Source: Bacteroidetes bacterium UBA1312
GTDB lineage: Bacteria; Bacteroidota; Bacteroidia; Chitinophagales; Chitinophagaceae
NCBI GenBank assembly: GCA_002307135.1
Contig: DBTQ01000010.1
Coordinates: 117,799-181,798 of the forward strand
Reading direction: 5' to 3'
DNA: 64,000 nt
This document shows positions 42,820-50,398 of this stretch, piece after piece. The position numbers and the translations under genes were made by a program. Numbering within the stretch: position 1 is the first letter of the stretch; each line of letters starts with the position of its first letter. Below the pieces are notes generated by a model that saw only the letters and a list, made by a program, of their open reading frames with translations, ran no database searches and was not told the DNA's origin.

Positions 42820-43569
42820 ATGGACCAGACTTTACATTGCCAACTCATCAAGCCCCACCCATCACTTGTTGATTATGTATATTGTTTTTCGTCGTTGCAA
42901 AACCTCACTAACAACAACGATGCTGTAGTTATTCCTAATGGAAAAATTGACTTGATGTTTTCCCAAACGGCAGACCATCAGCTGCACATTTCCTTATTAG
43001 GATTAGAAACTAAGCCTAAATATGCAAAGCCAAATGTGTCCGGTTTTTTTTCTGTAAGCTTTAATCCGCTTGCGGTAGAATACCTGTTCAACATTTCAAT
43101 TGCCGACCTCCTCAACAGTGGAAAAATCTTACCAAATGACTTTTGGAATTTTGGCATAGCCGATTTAAACGACTTTGAAACATTTTGCGAAAAGGCTTCC
43201 CAAAAAATTCGTTCACGCTTGCCAAATGAAATTGATGAACGGAAACGCAAATTATTTGAATTAATCTTTGCAGTACACGGCGAAATATCCATAAAAGAAC
43301 TTTCTGAAAAGATCTTTTGGAGCGAACGACAAATCAACCGTTACTTCAGTCAGCAATTCGGACTTTCGCTAAAAGCATACTGCAACATTCTTCGATTCCA
43401 GGCTTCATTGTCACACATCAAAGATGGTCAGCTCTATCCACAACTCAACTTCACCGACCAATCGCACTTCATCAAAGAAATCAAAAAACTCTCCGGTGTT
43501 TCGCCCAAAGAATTATTCAAAAATGAAAATGACCGATTTCTACAATTCTTAGTCTATAAGGAGCAATAG
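42820..43569 (+). CDS. AraC-family transcription regulator
   Basis: A 249-residue regulator. Residues about 1-150 form a beta-rich sensor half (DUF6597-like; LHCQLIKPHPSLVDYVYCFSS, VVIPNGKIDLMFSQ). Residues about 155-240 are an AraC double HTH (ISIKELSEKIFWSERQINRYFSQQFGLSLKAYCNILRF, LNFTDQSHFIKEIKKLSGVSPKEL). It follows the hydrolase gene by 18 bases and precedes the flavin monooxygenase by 24 bases. Confidence 0.88.
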   Translation: MDQTLHCQLIKPHPSLVDYVYCFSSLQNLTNNNDAVVIPNGKIDLMFSQTADHQLHISLLGLETKPKYAKPNVSGFFSVSFNPLAVEYLFNISIADLLNSGKILPNDFWNFGIADLNDFETFCEKASQKIRSRLPNEIDERKRKLFELIFAVHGEISIKELSEKIFWSERQINRYFSQQFGLSLKAYCNILRFQASLSHIKDGQLYPQLNFTDQSHFIKEIKKLSGVSPKELFKNENDRFLQFLVYKEQ

Positions 43570-43593
43570 TTTTGCACCATAAAATTCGAACCT

Positions 43594-44754
43594 ATGTTGT
43601 TGCAAAATAAAAAAATCGCCATAGTAGGCGGTGGTCCTGGCGGGCTCACCTTGGCAAAACTATTACAAATCCAGGGAGCAGATGTAACCGTCTATGAAAG
43701 AGACATCAATAAAAACACCCGTGTGCAAGGTTCGCCGCTCGATCTGCACGAACAATCGGGCTTAGCCGCATTACGCAAAGCAAACTTACTCGACGAGTTT
43801 AAAAAGAACTTTATGATAGGTGCAGACAAAATGGTCATCGTCAATGAACATGCAGCAATATTGTACAGCGACCACGAAAACAAAGCCGATGAAAATTTTG
43901 GCCATGCACACTTCCGTCCTGAAATAGACCGCGGAGCATTAAGAAAAATACTATTGGAATCCTTACCCGCCGATACAATAGTATGGGACAGTCACTTCAT
44001 TTCAATGGAACAACAAAACGAAGGCTGGTGCTTGCATTTCAAAAATGAAATAAATGCTTATGCCGACTTAGTCATTGCGGCCGATGGTGCCAACTCCAAA
44101 ATCCGTCCTTACATTACCGATAGCCAACCATTTTATACAGGCATCACCATGCTCGAAGGCAACATCTATGAAGCCGAAAAACATGTTCCGCACATTTTCG
44201 CCCTACTGCGTGGCGGAAAAATAATGGCATTTGGCAATCAAAAAAACATACTGATGGGGCAAAAAGCCAATGGTGAAATTGGCTTTTATGCCAGTTTCAA
44301 AGCAGCAGAGCATTGGGCAGCCAACAGTGGCTTAAACTTTTCGGATAAAACACAAGTCTTCGCGTGGTTCAAAACAACCTATGCTGAATGGAGCCCGATA
44401 TGGAATGAACTCTTTGAACATGTAGTACTGCCTTTTATACCACGCCCTATATACTGTATGCCGTTTGATCAAACCTGGCCGGCATTACCCAACCTGACCA
44501 TGCTGGGCGACGCAGCCCATGTAATGCCACCCTTTGCAGGCGAAGGCGTAAATATGGCCATGCTCGATGCATTGGAATTGAGCGACTGCCTGACATCCGG
44601 GCAATACAATACCATGCAGGAAGCCATCTCTTTTTACGAAATCAACATGCGCAAAAGAGCTGCAATAATGGCTCAGGAATCATTGGAAAACGGCGAACGT
44701 ATGCACAGCGAACATGCATTGACCAACATGCTGGAATTCTTTAGCCAACACTAA
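43594..44754 (+). CDS. FAD-dependent monooxygenase resembling Tet(X)
   Basis: A 386-residue class A flavoprotein hydroxylase. FAD sites are KIAIVGGGPGGLTLAKLL (GxGxxG near 10), YERD, DLVIAADGANSKIR (near 150) and MLGDAAHVMPPFAGEGVNMAMLDALELSDCL (near 300-330). The linear motif order, the spacing and the GDAAH-MPPFAG-GVN block match Tet(X), the tetracycline-inactivating monooxygenase first found in Bacteroidota, but similarity over the substrate half is only moderate (TLDLH-SG versus PLDLHEQSG). A resistance role is therefore not established. It is in the run of AraC-regulated enzymes. Confidence 0.85.
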   Translation: MLLQNKKIAIVGGGPGGLTLAKLLQIQGADVTVYERDINKNTRVQGSPLDLHEQSGLAALRKANLLDEFKKNFMIGADKMVIVNEHAAILYSDHENKADENFGHAHFRPEIDRGALRKILLESLPADTIVWDSHFISMEQQNEGWCLHFKNEINAYADLVIAADGANSKIRPYITDSQPFYTGITMLEGNIYEAEKHVPHIFALLRGGKIMAFGNQKNILMGQKANGEIGFYASFKAAEHWAANSGLNFSDKTQVFAWFKTTYAEWSPIWNELFEHVVLPFIPRPIYCMPFDQTWPALPNLTMLGDAAHVMPPFAGEGVNMAMLDALELSDCLTSGQYNTMQEAISFYEINMRKRAAIMAQESLENGERMHSEHALTNMLEFFSQH

Positions 44755-44851
44755 AAAAACAACCCCACATGGCTTGGGTAAATAGTGGAACAGAAATGCT
44801 AAATTTGACCATATTGATAAACAAAAAGCGAACTACTTAATACACCCAACC

Positions 44852-45181
44852 ATGATTATTGGAGTTGCAGGCCCCTATTCGGCAGACACAGCAGAACAAA
44901 GACAGCTCAACTTAGACAAAATGAATAAAGCTGCTGCAAGACTTTTAGAGCTGGGACACACGCCATTAATTGGACTGAACGCAGCAATTCCCGTGCTGGA
45001 ACAAGCCATCATTACAGACAAGTATAAAAGCACTATGGACATTTCACTTGCCGTTATTGGCGCTTGCGATGCCCTGCTATTGCTGGCCGAAAGCCCCGGA
45101 GCCAATATGGAAAGAGACTTAATACAAGCAAAAGGGCGACCGGTGTATCATTCTATTGATGAAATAATTGGCTTGAAATAA
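44852..45181 (+). CDS. Nucleoside 2-deoxyribosyltransferase-like (DUF4406) protein
   Basis: A 109-residue Rossmann-like protein: MIIGVAGPYSADTAEQRQLNLDKMNKAAARLLELGHTP, then AVIGACDALLLLAESPGANMERDLIQAKGRPVYHSIDE. The GPYS start, the C-D-A-L-L-L-L strand and S-x-G-A-x-x-E match DUF4406/nucleoside deoxyribosyltransferase-like proteins often seen with mobile DNA and nucleotide salvage. The catalytic Glu is probably that of NMERD. It lies 25 bases before the uracil-DNA glycosylase gene. Confidence 0.75.
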   Translation: MIIGVAGPYSADTAEQRQLNLDKMNKAAARLLELGHTPLIGLNAAIPVLEQAIITDKYKSTMDISLAVIGACDALLLLAESPGANMERDLIQAKGRPVYHSIDEIIGLK

Positions 45182-45206
45182 AAACAGATAACTGAGCAAC
45201 TGCATT

Positions 45207-45794
45207 ATGAACAAATTGCTACAACAAATAAGAAATTGTAAAGAATGCGAGCAACACCTTAAAGACGGCGTTAACCCCATTATTGCAGCAACTTCAAAGA
45301 GCAGACTAGTTATTATTGGACAAGCACCCGGACGGATCGTGCACAATACAGGTATTCCTTGGAACGACAAAAGTGGCGACAACTTGCGCAATTGGTTAGG
45401 CATCGACAAACAAACATTTTATGATGCAGACAAAATTGCTTTAATGCCCATGGGATTTTGTTATCCGGGTACCGGCAAAACAGGTGACTTGCCGCCACGA
45501 CCTGAATGTGCTCCATTGTGGCACAACAGATTATTGGCCCAAATACCTGATGTACAACTTGTTTTGCTCATCGGACAATATGCACAAAATTATTACTTGG
45601 GTGCCCAATCAAAAAACACGCTAACAGAAACGGTTCATCATTTCAAAACATACTTACCTAAATACTTTACATTACCCCACCCTTCACCACGAAATAATAT
45701 CTGGCAAGCAAAAAATGAATGGTTTGGACAAGAAGTTTTACCGGAATTGAAAACACAAGTTCACCACATTTTAAATATACAAGTGGGACAATAA
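45207..45794 (+). CDS. Uracil-DNA glycosylase family protein
   Basis: A 195-residue base-excision-repair enzyme. It has the family motifs IIGQAPGRIVHNTGIPWNDKSGDNLRNWL near residue 36, PMGFCYPGTGKTGDLPPRPECAPLWHNRLL near 85 and the closing loop LPHPSPRNNIW near 163. One iron-sulfur-like Cys cluster at the N-terminus (NCKECEQHL) hints at family 4 or UdgX relatives, but the two later Cys ligands are not obvious. It probably removes uracil or another damaged base. Confidence 0.82.
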   Translation: MNKLLQQIRNCKECEQHLKDGVNPIIAATSKSRLVIIGQAPGRIVHNTGIPWNDKSGDNLRNWLGIDKQTFYDADKIALMPMGFCYPGTGKTGDLPPRPECAPLWHNRLLAQIPDVQLVLLIGQYAQNYYLGAQSKNTLTETVHHFKTYLPKYFTLPHPSPRNNIWQAKNEWFGQEVLPELKTQVHHILNIQVGQ

Positions 45795-45898
45795 GAACAA
45801 TTAATTAAGCCAAAATATACAACAGTGGGAAAAACAACCTCTAGTTGTCAAAAAACAACTGAAAGTAGTGTAGCTACAACCATAAGTAGCCGGTTTTA

Positions 45899-45931
45899 TT
45901 TGCACAACGGCAATGCGGCAAAATACCTTTG
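45899..45931 (+). promoter_or_regulatory. Promoter of the XRE-pentapeptide gene
   Basis: TTTG (45899-45902), 21 bases, TACCTTTG (45924-45931), a full consensus match. It rules out the upstream in-frame start at 45913 and supports the ATG at 45958. Confidence 0.68.
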
Positions 45932-45957
45932 TGGTAACACAAAAACAGTATAATACA

Positions 45958-46857
45958 ATGCAAAACTCAAAATCAATTGGCAATAAAATTGCCCTGGCCA
46001 GAAAGAAAATCAACCTTTCGCAAGCCGACCTCGCACAGCAAGTATCCATCAGTGCACAAGCAGTAGGCAAATGGGAACGAGGTGAATCAATGCCCGATAT
46101 CACCACTCTCAACCGCTTGGCCGACATCCTGGGTGTCGATCTCAACTACTTTTCGGAGCGTCATCAACCCGCAGAAACAGATGATACAAACACCGCAACT
46201 TTGGATCAACCATCTGTTGAAGCACCAATTGAGCAGCCGCAAAAGAAAAACCTGAGTTGGAACATGTCGGAAAGCAACTGGGTGGATGTTGACTTTTCTG
46301 GTTTAAAAAACCTGCAAGAAAAATTCAGCTCTTCCAATATGAAGAACTGCAAATTCATCGATTCCGACCTATCTGGATTGCTGCTCAAAAGCAACAACTT
46401 TGACGGTTGCGACTTTTCAGGTTCCGATATCAGCAACAGCCACATTCAAAAATGTTATTTCGCCAACAATTCATTTAAAAACTGCTCGCTCAAAGCAACT
46501 GAATGTTCAGGAAGCTATATTTCAGGCTGCGATTTAACCGAAGCCGACCTAACAGAACTGGCGATTAAATCCGGAGGCTTCGAAAAAAACACCCTGACCA
46601 ACGCCTTGTGGAACCGCAGCTCATTTATCGAAACAAAAATTGCAAACGTGGTTTTCGATGGCCAAATAACCGACTGCTTCTTCGAAAAATGTTCCTTCAC
46701 TAAAGTAACCTTCCAAAATGCACAACTCGTCAATACCTTCTTTAAGTACAACGACTTAAAAAACATCAAGTTCGTGGACTGCCAAGCCGATCGTATGACT
46801 TATGAGCTATTGCGACACGGAAAAGCAGATTTGACCGGTCTAACCCTATTGCCGTAG
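45958..46857 (+). CDS. XRE regulator fused to a pentapeptide-repeat domain
   Basis: A 299-residue protein. Residues 1-65 are an HTH_3 domain (IGNKIALARKKINLSQADLAQQVSISAQAVGKWERGESMPDITTLNRLADIL). A Thr/Pro/Gln linker (about 68-95) leads to some 180 residues of pentapeptide-type repeats with the A/C-D-F/L-x-x pattern (CKFIDSDLSGLLLKSNNFDG, CDFSGSDISNSHIQ, CDLTEADLTELAI, CSFTKVTFQNAQL). Pentapeptide repeats form a right-handed square helix that can mimic DNA. The combination with a DNA-binding domain suggests a regulator with a protein-interaction or DNA-mimic arm. The element copy 2 terminator follows. Confidence 0.85.
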   Translation: MQNSKSIGNKIALARKKINLSQADLAQQVSISAQAVGKWERGESMPDITTLNRLADILGVDLNYFSERHQPAETDDTNTATLDQPSVEAPIEQPQKKNLSWNMSESNWVDVDFSGLKNLQEKFSSSNMKNCKFIDSDLSGLLLKSNNFDGCDFSGSDISNSHIQKCYFANNSFKNCSLKATECSGSYISGCDLTEADLTELAIKSGGFEKNTLTNALWNRSSFIETKIANVVFDGQITDCFFEKCSFTKVTFQNAQLVNTFFKYNDLKNIKFVDCQADRMTYELLRHGKADLTGLTLLP

Positions 46858-46877
46858 CAACAAGGGCAATAAGACCA

Positions 46878-46943
46878 ACACACCAAACAATTTTGTTTAA
46901 AATATACTCCGGCAGATAAACACCCGTTTATCTGCCTTTTTTT
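46878..46943 (+). terminator. Terminator of element copy 2
   Basis: A perfect 11-bp stem (GGCAGATAAAC, loop ACCC, GTTTATCTGCC) at 46911-46936 followed by seven T, preceded by the palindrome AAACAA-TT-TTGTTT. The block matches 16108-16202 almost base for base; the compensating C added to the stem keeps it paired, which supports a real hairpin. Confidence 0.87.
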
Positions 46944-46975
46944 GTGCCTACCCCACCCGCTCAGCACACACTGCC

Positions 46976-47164
46976 ATAGCCCGACCTAGTAAAAGGTCAG
47001 CTCGACCTAGTAAAACCATAGGTCGACCTAGTAAATTGATAGCTCCTCCTAGTAAAATAATAGGACGACCTAATAAAATGATAGCCCGACCTAGTAAGTT
47101 GGTAGCTCCACCTAGTAAAATGATAGGGCGACCTAGTAAAACGGTAGCTCCACCTAGCCAAAAC
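46976..47164. repeat. 21-bp tandem repeat array, copy 2 (9 units)
   Basis: Nine full 21-base units with the core GACCTAGTAAAA, same unit length and phase as 16203-16412. Individual units differ between the two arrays, so they have diverged since duplication or have been reshuffled. It separates the XRE-pentapeptide gene from a lipoprotein gene. Confidence 0.92.
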
Positions 47165-47296
47165 ATAGTACACTATTAATATATTTGTTATTGTTTTGTT
47201 TTAACAAAAATAAATACATTGTGTATTTTCTTATTTTGTATTCAAATACCTATTTTTGAAATAAACACTATTGTTTACAAAATTAAATTTGAATTT

Positions 47297-47926
47297 ATGT
47301 TCACTAAAAACAACTGTATTAAAATCATTGGTGGCCTTTTTATGGCTACAGCACTATTAGCTTCGTCTTGCAAGAAAGACACTACTTCAAGTGCAAACAC
47401 AACAAATTCAAAAAATGGAAAAAATTACACTTCCTTTTTAAGACCTGGAGGTCGTAATCCCTATGACGGAGGTCGTCCGCTCGGGGGATGCGTCAAAGAA
47501 GAAAATGATGCACAATATGCAAGTCTAGCTCCGAATAATGGCCTAACACCACTGGGAGGAAATAATGAAATGTATTTGTTTAGAGATAGCTTTTTGAGTA
47601 AAACCGAAAAGGGCATTGACTATATCTATTATTATTATGACCTTTCCGAATATGCGATTCAAAACAATTTGCTTACTGCCCAAACATTTAGGCAATGGTA
47701 TCAATTATTGAAATATGGCCTCCAAATTTGTAATACGATTCAAAATGGTCAAAATACAGATACCGTTATTACAAGTGAGATTTACAACTTTTGCAAAAAT
47801 CAAACATTAATCACAACACAGTCAATTAACTACAACCAAGTAAGCTTGACATTTCAAGTCTTAAATACTGATCTAGAAAATTTGAAAGGAAAAACAAAAA
47901 GTCAGTTTATCAGCTATTTCCAATAA
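47297..47926 (+). CDS. Lipoprotein of unknown function
   Basis: A 209-residue protein. The chosen ATG gives a lipoprotein signal (IIGGLFMATALLASSC); the longer in-frame start lacks it. The mature part has a Gly/Arg/Pro-rich stretch (RPGGRNPYDGGRPLGG) followed by a helical domain (IDYIYYYYDLSEYAIQNN, FRQWYQLLKYGLQICNTIQN). No family is recognised. It precedes the membrane metalloprotease gene by 28 bases and may be co-transcribed. Confidence 0.6.
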   Translation: MFTKNNCIKIIGGLFMATALLASSCKKDTTSSANTTNSKNGKNYTSFLRPGGRNPYDGGRPLGGCVKEENDAQYASLAPNNGLTPLGGNNEMYLFRDSFLSKTEKGIDYIYYYYDLSEYAIQNNLLTAQTFRQWYQLLKYGLQICNTIQNGQNTDTVITSEIYNFCKNQTLITTQSINYNQVSLTFQVLNTDLENLKGKTKSQFISYFQ

Positions 47927-47954
47927 CCAAATTAAAAGAACACAATAGTACCAC

Positions 47955-48515
47955 ATGAGCAAGTTAGTTTCATTCTTTTTCCTTTTTCTTTTCCTTACAC
48001 CTATTGGTTGTTTATTGCACGAAATGGGACACTGCCTTGCAGCAGAATACTATGGTGTAAAACCGATTTTGCATTTTGATCGTACAACAACTTTTGTAAA
48101 AGACATTGCACCAAAAATCGACTTACTAATTATAGTTTGGGGTATTTTAAGTACCCTACTTATTGGTACATTTGGATTTATAATGGCAATTTTGAAACGG
48201 ACAAGCAGCAACCTCATCATTTTATGGGTGTCATTAGCTTTCTTTTGGTCGAGAGAACTATTCAATTTATTTGTTTCGCTTTTTCTAACCAGAGGTAATT
48301 ATACCGACGAAGTAATGCTTGCTCAAGCATTACAAATTCCTAAACTAACCATTGCAACAACATTAGGTGTAATTGGTTTCTTTATAATTACTTATTGCGT
48401 TTTCATTATTATACCTCAAAAAACAAGATATCAATTCATCGTCGGTGGCATATTGGGAAGTGTATTCGGTTGGATATTTTGGTTTCATTGGTTAGGTCCA
48501 TTGCTTTTGCCATAA
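47955..48515 (+). CDS. Membrane protein with HExxH motif (M50-like metalloprotease)
   Basis: A 186-residue integral membrane protein with about five hydrophobic segments. The first contains HEMGH (H22-E23-x-x-H26) as GCLLHEMGHCLAAEYYG, matching the zinc motif of site-2-protease-type (M50) peptidases. A second-half N/D-P-G ligand motif is not seen, so proteolytic activity is uncertain; such proteins may also be inactive relatives. The upstream lipoprotein could be its partner. Confidence 0.7.
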   Translation: MSKLVSFFFLFLFLTPIGCLLHEMGHCLAAEYYGVKPILHFDRTTTFVKDIAPKIDLLIIVWGILSTLLIGTFGFIMAILKRTSSNLIILWVSLAFFWSRELFNLFVSLFLTRGNYTDEVMLAQALQIPKLTIATTLGVIGFFIITYCVFIIIPQKTRYQFIVGGILGSVFGWIFWFHWLGPLLLP

Positions 48516-48583
48516 TTATTATAAATAGTCAACAACACAATAACCCTCATCGAAAAATTGAAAAAAGAAAAGCAATAATGTAC

Positions 48584-48615
48584 AATAGCGGTATGCATAA
48601 TTACATACCGCTATT
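48584..48615 (+). terminator. Terminator after the metalloprotease gene
   Basis: AATAGCGGTATG pairs with CATACCGCTATT over 12 bp (8-base loop), followed by TTTTATT. Confidence 0.78.
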
Positions 48616-48676
48616 TTTATTCAACTGCTCAACCCTTCACTATTAGCCCCATTAACCCAACTATTTTTTAAAACCG

Positions 48677-48719
48677 TGGAAATTTCCCCGCTCTTATACA
48701 ATTTGGAGCCGTATGTTGG
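48677..48719 (+). promoter_or_regulatory. Palindrome-promoter module, copy C
   Basis: GGAAATTTCC (48678-48687) within TGGAAATTTCCCCGC, then TATGTTGG (48712-48719) at the same 23-base distance as in copies A and B. It lies 20 bases before the ATG of the PH-like membrane gene. Confidence 0.58.
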
Positions 48720-48739
48720 GCTCAAATTGTATAAGGACG

Positions 48740-49183
48740 ATGCAGCTACAACCCGACGAACAAACCATATTATCAACCAACGACGATATAGTGGTACTCA
48801 CCACACGGCGTATCAGTGGCACATTCAAAGACTGGGGACATGCACACACCACATTTATATATCTGGAGGACATCAGCTCTATTCAAACCATTTATAGAAG
48901 CAACATTATTTTAGTTGGCCTATCGGTTCTATGTGGCGTGTTTGCGCTGTTTTCATTATCCAAAACAGGCGCTATCGAAGGCTCTTTTGTTGCCTCATTG
49001 GCCATTGGCATTATTCTATTAATATACTGGTGGTTTACCCAGCGACGAATGATCATTGTTTACCCCAATGGCGGCAAACCACTGGAGATAGCCGTAAACG
49101 ACATGAATGAGGCACAAATAAATGATTTCTTAGAAAAGCTGCAACTAGCCAAAACACAAAGAATACATGAATTGTATAAATGA
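48740..49183 (+). CDS. Small membrane protein with PH-like fold
   Basis: A 147-residue protein: beta-rich start (DIVVLTTRRISGTFKDWGHAHTTFIYLEDISSIQTIY), two hydrophobic helices (about 55-75 and 82-100), then a beta strand and a long helix (RMIIVYPNGGKPLEIAVNDMNEAQINDFLEKLQ). The pattern resembles bacterial PH-like membrane proteins. The start at 48740 is preceded by AAGGACG and lies just behind promoter module C; an in-frame ATG 27 bases earlier overlaps the module. Function unknown. Confidence 0.7.
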   Translation: MQLQPDEQTILSTNDDIVVLTTRRISGTFKDWGHAHTTFIYLEDISSIQTIYRSNIILVGLSVLCGVFALFSLSKTGAIEGSFVASLAIGIILLIYWWFTQRRMIIVYPNGGKPLEIAVNDMNEAQINDFLEKLQLAKTQRIHELYK

Positions 49184-49279
49184 TTTGGTGTAGATTTGTT
49201 TCATATATAAAAACATACAATTAATTAATCATAAATAATTTCAATTTGCCTTATAACGTATAAATGGACGATTGCGGCA

Positions 49280-49305
49280 ATTTATGAGTTATAGGCAATT
49301 TTAGA
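49280..49305 (+). repeat. 26-base repeat D, copy 2
   Basis: ATTTATGAGTTATAG followed by GCAATTTTAGA: 25 of 26 bases identical to 16570-16595. It lies 8 bases before the Abi_C gene, as copy 1 lies directly before the transglutaminase-like gene. Confidence 0.8.
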
Positions 49306-49313
49306 CCAACCAT

Positions 49314-50222
49314 ATGCCAAATAGAATTACTACAATTACCCGACGAAACATTTTTGATTTTATACAAGTTGAAAAATTTTGGTGGGCAGGAAGACTTGAA
49401 GAAAGTGATTTTCTTTCCCGAATGTTTGACCTTGAAAAAATGCCTTCATCCGATAGTCGATTTGAAAATGCTGCAGGAGATATTTGGCAACACCGAGTTA
49501 ATAACCCTTATGACTGGGACGAAAATTGGATTTTTACAGATAAACGATTTGATTTACTAAATTGTGATGATTCAGTTTTTCTGAATTTTTTATGTGAGAT
49601 GCTACATCCAATTGTTAGAACAGAATCTGCTGAAATATATAAACTTCTACAAATTTTCAATGAAAACCTTAAAGAAGATAACTTTGAATTAGTTGAAAAA
49701 TCTCGAATTTCAGGAAAGCCAATCTTCGTTGGCAGACAAAAACTTATTGGAAAAGAGACAATAGAAAAGAAAGGTGGAGAATTAAAGCAAATATTGAACG
49801 CAGAATATGTGTCACAACAGATAAACTTAATGGAATCTTCTATTGAAAATTCACCACATATTTCCATTGGATTAGCAAAAGAGCTCATCGAAACTTGCTG
49901 TAAATCCATCTTTGAAGACAGAATGGAAACTTACGATAAGAATTGGGACTTGACGAAACTGATGAAAGAAACAACAAAACTCTTGAAACTAACTCCAGAA
50001 GATATTCACAATGAAGCAAAAGCATCTTCTTCAATTAAACAAATTTTAGGTAGTTTATCATCAGTTGTTCAAGGAATTGGTGAAATAAGAAATGAGTATG
50101 GAAGCGGACACGGAAAAGACGGAAAATTTAAGGGTTTACAACCAAGACACGCAAAACTTGCTGTAGGATCCGCATCTACTCTTGCAATATACTTATTGGA
50201 AACTCACAAACTACGAAAATAA
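49314..50222 (+). CDS. Abortive-infection protein (Abi_C/AbiJ-like, HEPN fold)
   Basis: A 302-residue protein. The N-terminal third (about 1-140: RRNIFDFI, WWAGRLEESDFLSRMFDLEKMPSSD, WIFTDKRFDLL, FLNFLCEMLHPIVR) matches the AbiJ N-terminal type 3 pattern. The C-terminal part (about 160-295) matches Abi_C, with AKELIETCCKSIFEDR and the HEPN-type catalytic loop IRNEYGSGHG. Such proteins kill or arrest phage-infected cells, probably through RNA cleavage. It lies directly behind repeat D and 177 bases before the HxxTRGC protein gene. Confidence 0.85.
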   Translation: MPNRITTITRRNIFDFIQVEKFWWAGRLEESDFLSRMFDLEKMPSSDSRFENAAGDIWQHRVNNPYDWDENWIFTDKRFDLLNCDDSVFLNFLCEMLHPIVRTESAEIYKLLQIFNENLKEDNFELVEKSRISGKPIFVGRQKLIGKETIEKKGGELKQILNAEYVSQQINLMESSIENSPHISIGLAKELIETCCKSIFEDRMETYDKNWDLTKLMKETTKLLKLTPEDIHNEAKASSSIKQILGSLSSVVQGIGEIRNEYGSGHGKDGKFKGLQPRHAKLAVGSASTLAIYLLETHKLRK

Positions 50223-50398
50223 AAAAATGCTTATAACAAGTTTTTTTGGTAGCGATGAGTGTGTGCTTCGCAGACACTTTGGTGCAAGGAGGGAGTTCAG
50301 TTCTCAGAATGAAGTTTTACCCTAATACAACAGCCATCGCCCCTCGAAACGCAGTGTGTCATGCTTAAGTAGCAGTCTTAAATTCAACCGACATAGAC

